From Flavobacterium pallidum (GTDB taxonomy: Bacteria; Bacteroidota; Bacteroidia; Flavobacteriales; Flavobacteriaceae): a DNA stretch of 64,000 nt. Positions 46,753-56,097 of the stretch are shown piece by piece (position 1 is the first letter of the stretch; each line of letters opens with the position of its first letter). A program made the position numbers and the translations under genes. The stretch spans positions 1,054,001-1,118,000 of the forward strand of contig NZ_CP029187.1 of assembly GCF_003097535.1 (NCBI RefSeq), read 5' to 3'. The notes under the pieces are model-generated. The model was not told the DNA's origin and did no database searches. It saw only the letters and a list, made by a program, of their open reading frames with translations.

Positions 46753-46760
46753 TATGTTTG
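46753..46760 (+). promoter_or_regulatory. Full -33/-7 promoter for the ACT-like gene
   Basis: TATGTTTG (TAnnTTTG) at 46753-46760 is preceded, 21 bp upstream, by TTTG at 46728-46731, the Bacteroidetes -33 spacing. The ATG follows 28 bp later. This is the best complete promoter in the window. Confidence 0.7.
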
Positions 46761-46788
46761 CAAAACAAACACCACCACAACCATACTT

Positions 46789-47448
46789 ATGAAAACAATT
46801 TCTGCTGTAGTCGAAAACTACATCAAGACCAAGCCATTTCTTTTAAGTGCGCTGTCGCAGGGCATCATCAACCTGACATCACTTTCAAGGAATATGCTTC
46901 CTGAACTCCAGACTGAATTGGGCAAAGACGTAAAGCAAGGCGCTATTGTCATGGCGCTGAAAAGGCTTTCTGAAGACCTTGATTTCCGGCTGAACCACAA
47001 AATCGTAAAAGTCCTGAAGAATCTAGGAGAAATCACGGTGCGCTCTTCACTGTCCGATTTTACTTTTGCAGTTTCGGATACCATTTTGAACAAACAGGCA
47101 GAACTGATTTCTGAAATCAATAATTATTCTGATATTTTCTATACCTCTTCCAGAGGCGTCAGTGAAACCAATATCGTAGTCAGCGAAAGCGTAAGCCATT
47201 TGGTTGACAAGCATTTTTCAGGCGAAAGGCTGTTGCATAAATTTGAAAACCTGGCCTCAATTACCATTAAGCTGCCGAAAGATAACGTGTCGACACCGGG
47301 CGTTTACTATTTTATATTCCAAAGGCTGGCGTGGGAAGGGATCATCATCAATGAGGTAATTTCTACTTCTTATGAATTCACAGTCCTTGTGAGTGAAGAT
47401 GATGTAGATGTGGCTTTTAAGGTAATTAAGGACCTGAAAACTTTATAA
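46789..47448 (+). CDS. ACT-domain-like protein, unknown function
   Basis: 219 residues from the ATG at 46789; the open frame extends 13 codons upstream but overlaps the promoter. The C-terminal ~70 residues (ITIKLPKDNVSTPGVYYFIF, LAWEGIIINEVISTSYEFTVLVSED) follow the beta-alpha-beta pattern of ACT domains as in the C-terminus of aspartokinase. The N-terminal helical part looks like a small regulatory domain. No kinase domain is present. It may bind an amino acid and regulate, but there is no direct evidence. Confidence 0.65.
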   Translation: MKTISAVVENYIKTKPFLLSALSQGIINLTSLSRNMLPELQTELGKDVKQGAIVMALKRLSEDLDFRLNHKIVKVLKNLGEITVRSSLSDFTFAVSDTILNKQAELISEINNYSDIFYTSSRGVSETNIVVSESVSHLVDKHFSGERLLHKFENLASITIKLPKDNVSTPGVYYFIFQRLAWEGIIINEVISTSYEFTVLVSEDDVDVAFKVIKDLKTL

Positions 47449-47474
47449 ATCAAAAAATTAACAAATTAATACCT

Positions 47475-47482
47475 TATATTTG
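47475..47482 (+). promoter_or_regulatory. -7 box for the T9SS metalloprotease gene
   Basis: TATATTTG matches TAnnTTTG, 24 bp before the ATG at 47507. Confidence 0.55.
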
Positions 47483-47506
47483 ACCTCTTTTAATTATAAA
47501 AACACT

Positions 47507-49339
47507 ATGAAAAAAATTATCCTTTTAACAGCGCTCCTGTTTTCTGTCACCTTCCAGGCGCAGAAAGCTGTAGTACAGGATGTGGAAAAGTTAATTGCGA
47601 AGAAAGCGGTATTCAAAAACTTTCAGGTTTTCACGCCTACGAGCGCAATTGATAAAAGTCGTGAAGCTATCGTAAAAGATGCTGCTTACGCGAAAGCAAA
47701 TGTGAATGTGATCAATGACATTGTCGCGCAAAAATACCCTACGATTGAAGTGGAAATCCCATACCATCAAAAACTGGTTACGGTGCAGCTTTACAGCGTG
47801 AATTTGTTTGCAGATGGTTTCCATATCGATACAGACAGGCAATCATCAATGCCTTTTACACCTGGGGTTTATTACCGTGGAATGATCAAAGGAGATGAAA
47901 ACTCTATTGCTTCCTTAAGTTTCTACGATGGGCAGATGATGGGTATTGTTTCGAATCCGGATTTGAGCAATCTGGTTATCGGTAAACTCATAAAAGAAGG
48001 CAATGCCAATGATTACATCATTTATGAGGACCAGAATATGCAGGTAAGCCAGAATTTCGAGTGCCATACAAATGATAAAAATATAAGTGGCAGTGTAGAT
48101 GCACACCGAGACGGAAACCAAACGGCAAGCCCACAGACCGTAAAATGCGTTTCAATGTATTTTGAAATGGACTATAACCTGTACCAAAGCAATGGCAGCA
48201 ATGCCTATTCTACTGCAAACTGGATGATGGGACTGTTTAATAATATCCAGACACTTTATGCAAATGAGACAGTAACTATTGCCTTTAAGGCTCTTTTTAT
48301 GTGGACTACTCCGGACCCTTATACAGGTTCAGATTCTTCTGATTACAAAGACCAGTTTGGAAGTTTACGCCCTAATTTCGATGGTGATGTAGGATCACTT
48401 ATAGGAATAGATCCGGGAGGACTTGGCGGTGTAGCAGCGACTATTGGAGGGATTTGTACGAACTTAAACTACAGTTATTCAGACGTTGATCCTAGTTACC
48501 AGGATGTCCCAACATATTCCTGGACTGTGAATGTGGTAACACATGAAAACGGACACGTACTTGGATCAAGGCATACACATGCCTGCGTCTGGAATGGTAA
48601 CAACACCTCTATAGACAGTTGTGCCGGCTATGTGGAAGGCGATTGTGAGCTGGGTCCGATACCGCCGGCAAATGTTAAAGGGACTATGATGAGCTACTGC
48701 CATTTGGTTAACGGTGTCGGTATTGCATTCAACAATGGCTTTGGTCCTCAGCCCAGAGGAGCGGTATTAAACTTCGTAAACGGTTCTTCATGCCTTAGTA
48801 CGGACTGCGCTGGTGCTTGCGTGAACAGGGTTTCCAATATCAGTGTGTCATCACTTTCCGCCAGTTCTATTCAGGTAAACTGGGCAGATACGAGTGGTAC
48901 GGATGAGTGGGAAGTTTCTGTCAGCGAAGCTTCGAGTTCATTTGAATTTCCTGATCAGGTTTCCGTGATGAATTATTCCGCTACAAATCTTACCGTGGGA
49001 ACACAATACAAGGTAAAAGTCAGGCCGGTCTGCTCAGGATTCCTTTCTACTGGCTATATAGAATACCTGTTTACAATGAGTCCTAACTTAGGTATTGATG
49101 AAAACAATAGCTTTGATTTCGCGTTTTATCCAAACCCTACCAAGGACATTGTGAATATCAGTGCTAAGTCCAGTATTGGCGAAATACTTGTTTACAATAT
49201 AGAAGGCAGGTTATTGTATAGGAAAACTGTTAATTCCGTTGATGCAACGGTTGACATTTCCGGATTTGCCGCAGGTACTTATTTCTTCAAACTGAAATCT
49301 GAAGATAAGGAAGCCAACTTCAAGGTATTAAAAATGTAA
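47507..49339 (+). CDS. Secreted M12-type metzincin with fibronectin III and T9SS type A domain
   Basis: 610 residues from the ATG at 47507, which yields a signal peptide (LLTALLFSVTFQAQ). A propeptide of about 190 residues precedes the catalytic domain. The metzincin zinc site is H346-E347-N-G-H350-x-x-G-x-x-H356 (THENGHVLGSRHTHACVW), with the Met-turn GTMMSYCH. A fibronectin III domain lies at about 445-525, and a type A sorting domain at the C-terminus (FAFYPNPTKDIVNISA, GTYFFKLKSEDKEANFKVLKM). It is exported by T9SS and probably attached to the cell or released to degrade proteins. Confidence 0.94.
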   Translation: MKKIILLTALLFSVTFQAQKAVVQDVEKLIAKKAVFKNFQVFTPTSAIDKSREAIVKDAAYAKANVNVINDIVAQKYPTIEVEIPYHQKLVTVQLYSVNLFADGFHIDTDRQSSMPFTPGVYYRGMIKGDENSIASLSFYDGQMMGIVSNPDLSNLVIGKLIKEGNANDYIIYEDQNMQVSQNFECHTNDKNISGSVDAHRDGNQTASPQTVKCVSMYFEMDYNLYQSNGSNAYSTANWMMGLFNNIQTLYANETVTIAFKALFMWTTPDPYTGSDSSDYKDQFGSLRPNFDGDVGSLIGIDPGGLGGVAATIGGICTNLNYSYSDVDPSYQDVPTYSWTVNVVTHENGHVLGSRHTHACVWNGNNTSIDSCAGYVEGDCELGPIPPANVKGTMMSYCHLVNGVGIAFNNGFGPQPRGAVLNFVNGSSCLSTDCAGACVNRVSNISVSSLSASSIQVNWADTSGTDEWEVSVSEASSSFEFPDQVSVMNYSATNLTVGTQYKVKVRPVCSGFLSTGYIEYLFTMSPNLGIDENNSFDFAFYPNPTKDIVNISAKSSIGEILVYNIEGRLLYRKTVNSVDATVDISGFAAGTYFFKLKSEDKEANFKVLKM

Positions 49340-49356
49340 TTGCAATTCATGATATC

Positions 49357-49389
49357 AAAAAGCCGCCCTGTAATAAGGCGGCTTTTTTT
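49357..49389 (+). terminator. Terminator after the metalloprotease gene
   Basis: Stem AAAAAGCCGCC/GGCGGCTTTTT with a 9-nt loop and T7. Confidence 0.9.
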
Positions 49390-49520
49390 GTGGCCGATTG
49401 GCCGATGTATTTTGAGCGAAACATTCTTAATGAAATTTTCAGGGACTCATCTCTTTTCAAAGTCTTTGTAAAGCCCATTATTCATTGCAGGAACAAGTCA
49501 TAAAACATATATCAGGCCAC

Positions 49521-49555
49521 AAAAGAGCCGCTTCATTTATTGAAGCGGCTCTTTT
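49521..49555. terminator. Terminator for the first tandem lipoprotein gene
   Basis: A 15-bp perfect stem (AAAAGAGCCGCTTCA and complement) with a 5-nt loop, A- and T-flanked. It lies downstream of the minus-strand gene ending at 49583 and could act in both directions. Confidence 0.85.
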
Positions 49556-49582
49556 TATTATTAACTAATTATGATAGGAATT

Positions 49583-50584
49583 TTAATTTGTTTTCGAATA
49601 CTCGTATTCTAAATTCCCGGTCGTCATAGCATACAGATTCGTGGTACTGTTAAACGTCGGAATCGAACCATCAGCATCACTACGTTTCAGGTAATGGGTA
49701 GTAGCATTATAAGTATACATAGTATTGACACCATCAGCACTCCTGGTGTATACGTTTGCTCCGCTTCGGGTATAGGTACCTGTATGCGCTACGGTATTAC
49801 AATCAAGAGATCCCCCTAAATTGCCAACGGTAGTCCAGGTTCTTGTTTCCTCATAAGTTCCATTGGTATGGAAAAGGATGTTCGAGTCACCGTAACAGGT
49901 GTTTTCATTGGTAAGATCTGTGGAGCTGTCACCATCATCGTCAAGATCCTGAGAAGATCCGGTGATCAAAGAAGTCAATTCAAACCTTCCTGTTACCTCA
50001 GCCGCTGCTGTAGCATTGGTATTGTTGGTATCATCATCGGTAGCACCAGCATCGGTATCGTTCTCGGTGTACCTTTCAAAAGTCAGTTCCAGGTTACCGT
50101 GTCCGGTGGCCCAAAGTGCCATTGTCGTGTTAAACATTGATGTAGCGGCATTGTTTACTACACGCAGTAGTTTGTGGTTCTGCGAATTAAAGCTGTAAGT
50201 AGCTGTTGCATCCCCAGTGCCGGAAGTACGCGTCGTGGTAATCGTGCTGCCTGTAAGTGTATAGGTCCCGGCAGATACATCGGTATGACATTCCAGGCTC
50301 ACGCCGTTATTGCTTACCATGCTGTATGAATAGCTTTCGTCATAAGTTCCATTGGCATGAAAACTGATCCAGCTGTCGTTGTAGCAGGTTCCTTCTGTAA
50401 CCAAATTTGTAGAGGTGTCGCCGTCACCATCAAAATCCTGGGCATCTGCGGTTACGGCAGCCGTAAGTTCGTAAGTACCGACAAGGCTGGCATTTCCTGT
50501 GTTGTCCTCATCATCATCTGAAGAGCATGACGTCATCGCTAAGCATCCTGCTGCGGCCAATAAGTAAAGTTTGAAGTTTTTCAT
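49583..50584 (-). CDS. Predicted surface lipoprotein with internal duplication, paralogue 1
   Basis: 333 residues from the ATG at 50584; the open frame extends 20 codons without a signal. The lipobox LAMTSC puts the lipidated Cys at 20, followed by SSDDDED, which resembles the lipoprotein export signal that sends Bacteroidetes lipoproteins to the surface. The mature protein has two halves, each with GTYEL/GRFEL, a D-x-D-G-D/DLDDDGDSSTDL acidic loop like a calcium site, C-Y-N-D-S and HTNGTYEET/HANGTYDES. No named family was recognised. It is one of two adjacent paralogues. Confidence 0.8.
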   Translation of the reverse strand: MKNFKLYLLAAAGCLAMTSCSSDDDEDNTGNASLVGTYELTAAVTADAQDFDGDGDTSTNLVTEGTCYNDSWISFHANGTYDESYSYSMVSNNGVSLECHTDVSAGTYTLTGSTITTTRTSGTGDATATYSFNSQNHKLLRVVNNAATSMFNTTMALWATGHGNLELTFERYTENDTDAGATDDDTNNTNATAAAEVTGRFELTSLITGSSQDLDDDGDSSTDLTNENTCYGDSNILFHTNGTYEETRTWTTVGNLGGSLDCNTVAHTGTYTRSGANVYTRSADGVNTMYTYNATTHYLKRSDADGSIPTFNSTTNLYAMTTGNLEYEYSKTN

Positions 50585-50613
50585 TGCAATATGAATTTTT
50601 AAGTTTATACCTG

Positions 50614-50621
50614 CAAAACTA
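50614..50621 (-). promoter_or_regulatory. -7 box for lipoprotein paralogue 1
   Basis: CAAAACTA reads TAGTTTTG on the minus strand, a TAnnTTTG match 29 bp before the start. Confidence 0.5.
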
Positions 50622-50676
50622 AGCCTCAGCCACCCGCGTAACATTACAGGATTTCAGTATAAGCTTATGAAATGAA

Positions 50677-50707
50677 AAAGCCTGCCGTTTTTAATCCGGC
50701 AGGCTTT
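50677..50707. terminator. Terminator between the lipoprotein paralogues
   Basis: Stem AAAGCCTGCCG/CGGCAGGCTTT, 9-nt loop, T-run on the minus strand, downstream of the gene ending at 50738. The paralogues are therefore separate transcripts. Confidence 0.85.
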
Positions 50708-50737
50708 AGTTGTTATTAATTATATAAACTATAGCGA

Positions 50738-51754
50738 CTAATTGTTTGATTTTTGGTATTCATACTTCAGGTTGCCCGATACCATCGCGAAAATGTTGGT
50801 CAGGGTGTTGAATGAAGGATAATCACCATTACTTTCAGAACGGCTTAAGATGTGTGTTGACGAATCCAGGTCGAACGTTGTACGTGTTGAAGCGTTCCCT
50901 GAAGACCTAGTAAACACTTTGTTTCCAACACGTGTCCATGTACCTGTGCTCGTTTCAGTATCGCAGTCTAAGGAAAGGTTCAGGTTTCCTAAAACGCTTC
51001 TTGACCTTGTTTCTTCGTAAGTACCATTGGTGTGGAACATGATGTGTGAATCACTGTAACAGTTCACTTCGTTGGTAAGGTCTGTAGAGCTGTTGCCATC
51101 ATCATCCAAATCCTGTGCGCTTCCGGCAATCAGTGCATCCAATCCGAAGTTGCCCATGATTTCGGCCATTCCGCTTGTACTTGTATTGTCAGTGTCATCA
51201 TCTGTGCTGCCATTATCGGTATCATTGTCGGTGTATTTCTTGAAAACCAACTGAAGGCTTCCTGTGGCTTCTGCCCAAAGAGCAGTGTTCTCATTAAAAC
51301 GTGTCATGGTACTGTTTCCGGCAGTACGTTTCAAAGTATGGTTGCTTACATCCAATACATAAGAAGCTTCAACACCTACGGTGCCAGAAGTACTTGTAGT
51401 ATGAATGGTGTTCCCATTGCGTGTATAAGTTCCTGAAGAAACTTCAGTGTGGCATTCCAGGCTTACACCGCCGTTGGCCATAGTACTGTAAGAGTAGCTT
51501 TCATCATAAGTACCGTTTTCATGGAAACTGATCCAGCTGTCGTTGTAGCAGCTGCCTTCAGTTACTAAATCTGTGGAGGTATCACCGTCCCCATCATAAT
51601 CCTGCGCCTGTGTAGCTACTGCAGCACTCAATTCATAAGTCCCTGTGATGTCATCGCTCACATTATTATTAGAACCGTTATCGTCATCTGACGAGCATGA
51701 TGTCATCGCTAAGCATCCTGCTGCGGCTAACATGTAAAGTTTAAAATTTTTCAT
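50738..51754 (-). CDS. Predicted surface lipoprotein with internal duplication, paralogue 2
   Basis: 338 residues. It shares the first ~27 residues and overall plan with paralogue 1: lipobox Cys at 20 (CLAMTSC), SSDDDNGS, two halves with GTYEL/GNFGL, DYDGDGDTSTDL/DLDDDGNSSTDL and CYNDSWISFHENGTYDES/CYSDSHIMFHTNGTYEET. The signal peptides are nearly identical while the mature halves have diverged, which suggests a local duplication with later drift. Each copy has its own promoter and terminator. Confidence 0.8.
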   Translation of the reverse strand: MKNFKLYMLAAAGCLAMTSCSSDDDNGSNNNVSDDITGTYELSAAVATQAQDYDGDGDTSTDLVTEGSCYNDSWISFHENGTYDESYSYSTMANGGVSLECHTEVSSGTYTRNGNTIHTTSTSGTVGVEASYVLDVSNHTLKRTAGNSTMTRFNENTALWAEATGSLQLVFKKYTDNDTDNGSTDDDTDNTSTSGMAEIMGNFGLDALIAGSAQDLDDDGNSSTDLTNEVNCYSDSHIMFHTNGTYEETRSRSVLGNLNLSLDCDTETSTGTWTRVGNKVFTRSSGNASTRTTFDLDSSTHILSRSESNGDYPSFNTLTNIFAMVSGNLKYEYQKSNN

Positions 51755-51783
51755 GGCAATAATTTTTTTAAAAGTTTATATGC

Positions 51784-51791
51784 CAAAATTA
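51784..51791 (-). promoter_or_regulatory. -7 box for lipoprotein paralogue 2
   Basis: CAAAATTA reads TAATTTTG on the minus strand (TAnnTTTG), 29 bp before the start, the same spacing as in paralogue 1. Confidence 0.5.
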
Positions 51792-51891
51792 TTGCCGTGT
51801 ACTGCAAACTTTTTACAGGATTAAAATTTTTATTTATGGGATTTCCGTGTGGGGATTTTATAAGGTGGAACAGGGATCGTATAACCCAATC

Positions 51892-54252
51892 CTACTTCAA
51901 GGTCATCTTAAAAGTCAATTTAAAAACCAAGTTGTCATCAAAATCCGGAAGCGTATAAGCCCCATATCGGTAATAGGCAGCAACCCCGAAGCCGGCATCT
52001 GCAATCCCGAAATAATCGAGCTTAAGCAGGCTGTCAAACTGCAATCCGGATTCGGCGAAGATTTTGTCCTTTATCTTGTATGCAATCAGTTGGTGTGATT
52101 CCGGACGGGACAAGTCGCCCCAGCCCAGGTTGGTATGCAGCGAAATCCCAGGCTGGAATCTGCCGGCCTTAAACAACAGCCCTGCAAAGTCGTGCGTGAG
52201 GAACAGGTTCACATAGCGGTCTGAAAGGAATTCATAAGGATACATAGTCTGGAATACATTTTTCATCAGCACCGGTATCTTCTTGTCATAACTGCCTTCG
52301 CCTGTAAAGTTAAGTCCGTAGGGTAACGGGCGGTCTAGGTATCCGGCCTGCAATGCATAGGAAGTCGTCCCGAAAGTTTTGGTGTAAAACGATTGCTTTA
52401 ATTGTGCTTCCATTTTATGATATGCAAAATCCCCATCGAGCCAGTTTTTAAAACCCCGTGTGTAGGAAAGTTGCAATACCGGATAATTGGTGCCGCTGCT
52501 GGTGCGTTTGTTGAAAACTGTCGCCAACCGTTCCTTATAAGCAAAACGCAGGTTGATGTTCAGGTTCGTATGGTGGTAATCGGTGATTGGCGTGCCTTTA
52601 TTGTCAAAATAGTAATCGTATTTAGGCGCAACGGATTCTGTGGCCAGTGCAAACTGCCATTTCAGCCAGCGCAGGCTCCGGAAACCCGCCGAAACCGAAA
52701 ACCCTTCTTTCATATCATACTGTGAGCCAATAAACCTGCGGTAATCGAAAAGCGCGCCACGCGAAGCATCCGTATTGTGCAGTCCCGTTTCAAATAAATC
52801 TTTATAGTATTTCGCGCCAAATGTCAATTCATGCTTGCGCGAAGCTTCATAAACGATTTCCCCGCCGTATTTTGATTCCTCATCCTTGAATCCGTAGCCG
52901 TAAAATCCGCCAAGCGTAATGTTTTTAAAGACCTTATTATTCGTATACAATCCTGTCCCCAGCCGCGTGCCTTCATATTTGTTGAACATGAAAGTCCTGT
53001 TGATGTCAATATCTACCGGCCCGATCGGCAGCCTGCCGTTAAAAAAGCTCACAAAACCTTCCAGAAGCTTGTCCGTATTGTGCGCCACGCCGACGCTGTC
53101 CAGCAACCGATACGTTTTACGGTCAATTGCATTGAGTTGTTCCTTCCGGAAACTGTTCCAGTAAACACTGTCCTTTTGCGTTGCATCGGGCAGCAGCTGG
53201 ACTGTTTCAATCCCGAAATCCCTGCGTCGCAACGTCGGGTTGATGTGTACACTGTCAATGTAACTCTTGCCTTCCATGGCCATCGACATGTTTTTGGCCG
53301 GATATTCGTTAAATACCAAAGCAAAGCTCATCTGTTCAGGGAACCATTGTCCGTTTGTGAATTGGTATTGCTGCACGATGTGCAGCTCGACTTTCTTCCT
53401 TTCGGCGGGTGCCGCAACCACATTTTGCACCGCATAACCGTTCGAGTTGATGTAAAGCTGTCCTTTCAGGGCATCGAAATTCTTATCGGGTTTTGGCCGA
53501 AATGAAATTACATATACCGTATCGCGGCCTGATACGCGCGTTTCCTCAAGCTGGAATTTGTATTTATTGAGGCTGTTGTCGCTAATCGGGTTCAGGTAGT
53601 GCTTGTCGAGCATCGGGATATCCTCCTTATAAAAAGTGAACGGCTGGAAATCGGTCATCACGGTCGCAAACCTCGGGTCGCGGAAGCCCGATACCCTTGA
53701 AGCCGTTACGATTTCCTCGCTTAAATCGGGTGCAAGGAATTTCCGGTGCGTTACCGATTCCATCATAAAGGCATGCTTGTCCTTCGAAATCTTGATGTGC
53801 GTGGTATCGCTCGTCCTGACGTTCAGCATCATCTTGTTGTAACAATTGTATTCGAACGACTTCAGGTTTTCGGGATTGTTCTTCGGTTTGCTGGCAATGA
53901 CCTTGCGTATTATTGCATTGGCGGGATTGATATTTGTAACGACCACTTCGGACAACTGGCTTTCATCCGGCACCATCAAAACGGAAATTGTTTTTTGTCC
54001 AGGCTGGAGCGTCATTTTTTTGGTTTTGTAACCAATGTAACTGCAGCTGATCCAAAGGATTTTTTGTGATTCGTTAAGGGCAAACTGCCCGTTGATGTCG
54101 GTACTTACGACATAGCCTTTGTCGGTTTTTACATTGGCAAACGCGAGCGGCATTTTGGTTTGGGAATCACTGACTGTGCCTGTCAGTTGTGAAAAGGCAC
54201 CCATAGGCAGCAGCAGGCTAATTGCCAGTGCAAGGTAAAGATGTAGTTTCAT
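51892..54252 (-). CDS. DUF5686 outer-membrane protein with N-terminal carboxypeptidase-regulatory-like domain
   Basis: 786 residues. Signal peptide (cleavage near AFSQ), then a carboxypeptidase-regulatory-like domain (about 22-100: LTGTVSDSQTKMPLAFANV, DINGQFAL). A long DUF5686 region follows (AIIRKVIASKPKNNPENLKSF, YNCYNKM, RVSGFRD) and ends in a barrel-like C-terminus rich in aromatic strands (FAYKERLATVFNKRTSSG, LVFKLTFKMTLK). Such proteins are outer-membrane barrels of unknown substrate. It lies just outside the left edge of the defence island and has ordinary host composition. Confidence 0.88.
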   Translation of the reverse strand: MKLHLYLALAISLLLPMGAFSQLTGTVSDSQTKMPLAFANVKTDKGYVVSTDINGQFALNESQKILWISCSYIGYKTKKMTLQPGQKTISVLMVPDESQLSEVVVTNINPANAIIRKVIASKPKNNPENLKSFEYNCYNKMMLNVRTSDTTHIKISKDKHAFMMESVTHRKFLAPDLSEEIVTASRVSGFRDPRFATVMTDFQPFTFYKEDIPMLDKHYLNPISDNSLNKYKFQLEETRVSGRDTVYVISFRPKPDKNFDALKGQLYINSNGYAVQNVVAAPAERKKVELHIVQQYQFTNGQWFPEQMSFALVFNEYPAKNMSMAMEGKSYIDSVHINPTLRRRDFGIETVQLLPDATQKDSVYWNSFRKEQLNAIDRKTYRLLDSVGVAHNTDKLLEGFVSFFNGRLPIGPVDIDINRTFMFNKYEGTRLGTGLYTNNKVFKNITLGGFYGYGFKDEESKYGGEIVYEASRKHELTFGAKYYKDLFETGLHNTDASRGALFDYRRFIGSQYDMKEGFSVSAGFRSLRWLKWQFALATESVAPKYDYYFDNKGTPITDYHHTNLNINLRFAYKERLATVFNKRTSSGTNYPVLQLSYTRGFKNWLDGDFAYHKMEAQLKQSFYTKTFGTTSYALQAGYLDRPLPYGLNFTGEGSYDKKIPVLMKNVFQTMYPYEFLSDRYVNLFLTHDFAGLLFKAGRFQPGISLHTNLGWGDLSRPESHQLIAYKIKDKIFAESGLQFDSLLKLDYFGIADAGFGVAAYYRYGAYTLPDFDDNLVFKLTFKMTLK

Positions 54253-54394
54253 GTTATTGTTTAGGTGGGGTAAATATAGGGGGAAAGAATATTAAGAAAA
54301 ATCGCAATTATTATAATTGAATGTTAAAAAATAAGTTCATAAAAATAAATTTATTGACATACTAGATAAGAAAGCAACCGGTATTTTTATCCAC

Positions 54395-56095
54395 ATGGAT
54401 AAAAAGTTAACAGTTATAGATTTTTTTTGTGGGGCAGGTGGGTTCTCTGAAGGTTTCAGACAAATGGGCTTTGATATTAAGTATGGTTATGACCATTGGA
54501 AGCCAGCAACAGATACTTTTAATCATAATTTCAACCTTGACTGTTCAGTAAAAAACATATTGGATTTTGAGAAGTCTATTGAGGAAATTGATAATATCCC
54601 AAATACAGACATAATTATCGGAAGCCCTCCTTGCGTTAGTTTTTCAAGCTCTAACAAATCTGGTAATGCGGATAAATCGTTAGGGGTTAAATTAACCGAA
54701 TGCTTTTTGAGGATTGTGGCTGTAAAAAAGCACCAGCCAAATTCCATTTTGAAAGCTTGGTTTATGGAGAATGTAGTCAACTCTAAAAGATATCTACAGA
54801 CATCATACACTTTTAAAGATTTAAATCTGACCGAATGGGCAAATAAACACAGAATTGGCCCAAATACTGTAGCAATAGACCTGTTTGAAAATACTGCCGT
54901 AATAAATTCTGCTGATTATGGTTCCATTCAATCAAGAAAAAGGGTTATTTCAGGAGAAATAGTCAAAAAGAAAAAATTGATTGTTCCTAAACCTACCCAT
55001 TGTAAAAAAGGCGACGGTCTTCCAAAGTATAAGTCAATCAAGCAAATCAAAAATCATTTCCCTACTCCTTTTGATAAAAAAAGTCAAAATGTTGTTAAGG
55101 ACATTCAATACCCAATTGAAATAGAACAATCGCAAATCACAGATCATTTTTATGATACTGGCGTTTATGAGGCAGAATGGAGATTTTCGAAACACTGGAA
55201 AATAAATCATCCATTTATGGGAAAGATGGCCTTTCCGGAAAACGAAAACAATCCAAGCAGAACTATTACAGCAACTAGAATTGCGAACTCCAGAGAGTCT
55301 ATAATTTATAAATCTGAAATTAATAGGAAGGGCGACGGTGAATTTAGGTTGCCAACAGTTAGGGAAGCTGCCATTATTATGGGTTTTCCAATAACATATC
55401 AATTCATGGGCTCGGAGAATACCAAATGGAGATTAGTCGGCAACGCCGTTTGTGCATCTGTGAGTAGGGCATTTGCAGAAACTGTTTTGGATTCGCTAAA
55501 CATAAAAAAAGGTCAAGAATTAGTTGTAGAGAAAAGTCCTAATCTCAAAGGGGTAATTAATTTAAACAATTATAAGATTAAGACTCTTGATAACCCCCCA
55601 ATTAAAAACAAGAATGCAAGATGTCGGTGGCAGCCAATAAAAGAAGGAAATTTAACGGTAACATTATCCAACTACAATATTGAAAAAAGCACAAAAGAAG
55701 ACCGAAAATGGAGAACATCAATCCAATATGGTACAGGCAAAGGCTTTCCAATACAACATGTTGAAGACGGATATTTCACTAAATTGGAATCCATTATTTC
55801 GAAATTCAAGGGTGGAAATAAATTTTTAGAGACAATCAATAATGGTTTTTCAGAAAAGATTGCAAGTGCTCAAAAACTTCAAGAGATGTTCGAACTACAA
55901 AAATCAGATGGGAAGTTTTTAGAACCAACAAGGTTAGTTGACGAGGTTGCTAATATTATTAATTCAATTCAGGTTAATGAGCCTGAATATATTCAACTTG
56001 ACACGACTGTCTTCTTAAAAAAACGTGTTCCGACCAGGCAACTTTATGCCTTGTATGCAATAAATAAAATTTCTACATCTGCTAACATTAAGTAA
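54395..56095 (+). CDS. C5-cytosine-specific DNA methyltransferase
   Basis: 566 residues. Motif I FCGAGGFSEGF (11-21) binds SAM; motif IV GSPPCVSFSSSN gives the catalytic C80; motif VI ENV (125-127); QSRKRVI for motif VIII; and a C-terminal WRLVGNAVCASVSRA motif X. About 200 residues follow the catalytic core (from about 366), longer than a typical stand-alone C5 methylase, and may serve another role. It is the first gene of the AT-rich island operon and lies 2 bp before the ParB-like gene. It is expected to mark host DNA in a restriction-like system; its target is unknown. Confidence 0.93.
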   Translation: MDKKLTVIDFFCGAGGFSEGFRQMGFDIKYGYDHWKPATDTFNHNFNLDCSVKNILDFEKSIEEIDNIPNTDIIIGSPPCVSFSSSNKSGNADKSLGVKLTECFLRIVAVKKHQPNSILKAWFMENVVNSKRYLQTSYTFKDLNLTEWANKHRIGPNTVAIDLFENTAVINSADYGSIQSRKRVISGEIVKKKKLIVPKPTHCKKGDGLPKYKSIKQIKNHFPTPFDKKSQNVVKDIQYPIEIEQSQITDHFYDTGVYEAEWRFSKHWKINHPFMGKMAFPENENNPSRTITATRIANSRESIIYKSEINRKGDGEFRLPTVREAAIIMGFPITYQFMGSENTKWRLVGNAVCASVSRAFAETVLDSLNIKKGQELVVEKSPNLKGVINLNNYKIKTLDNPPIKNKNARCRWQPIKEGNLTVTLSNYNIEKSTKEDRKWRTSIQYGTGKGFPIQHVEDGYFTKLESIISKFKGGNKFLETINNGFSEKIASAQKLQEMFELQKSDGKFLEPTRLVDEVANIINSIQVNEPEYIQLDTTVFLKKRVPTRQLYALYAINKISTSANIK

Positions 56096-56097
56096 CT

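Noticed and set aside
54253..54394. Phage or transposon attachment site at the left island edge
   Set aside because: No integrase, transposase, tRNA or direct repeat was found at the edge; the vsr scar is the only boundary evidence.
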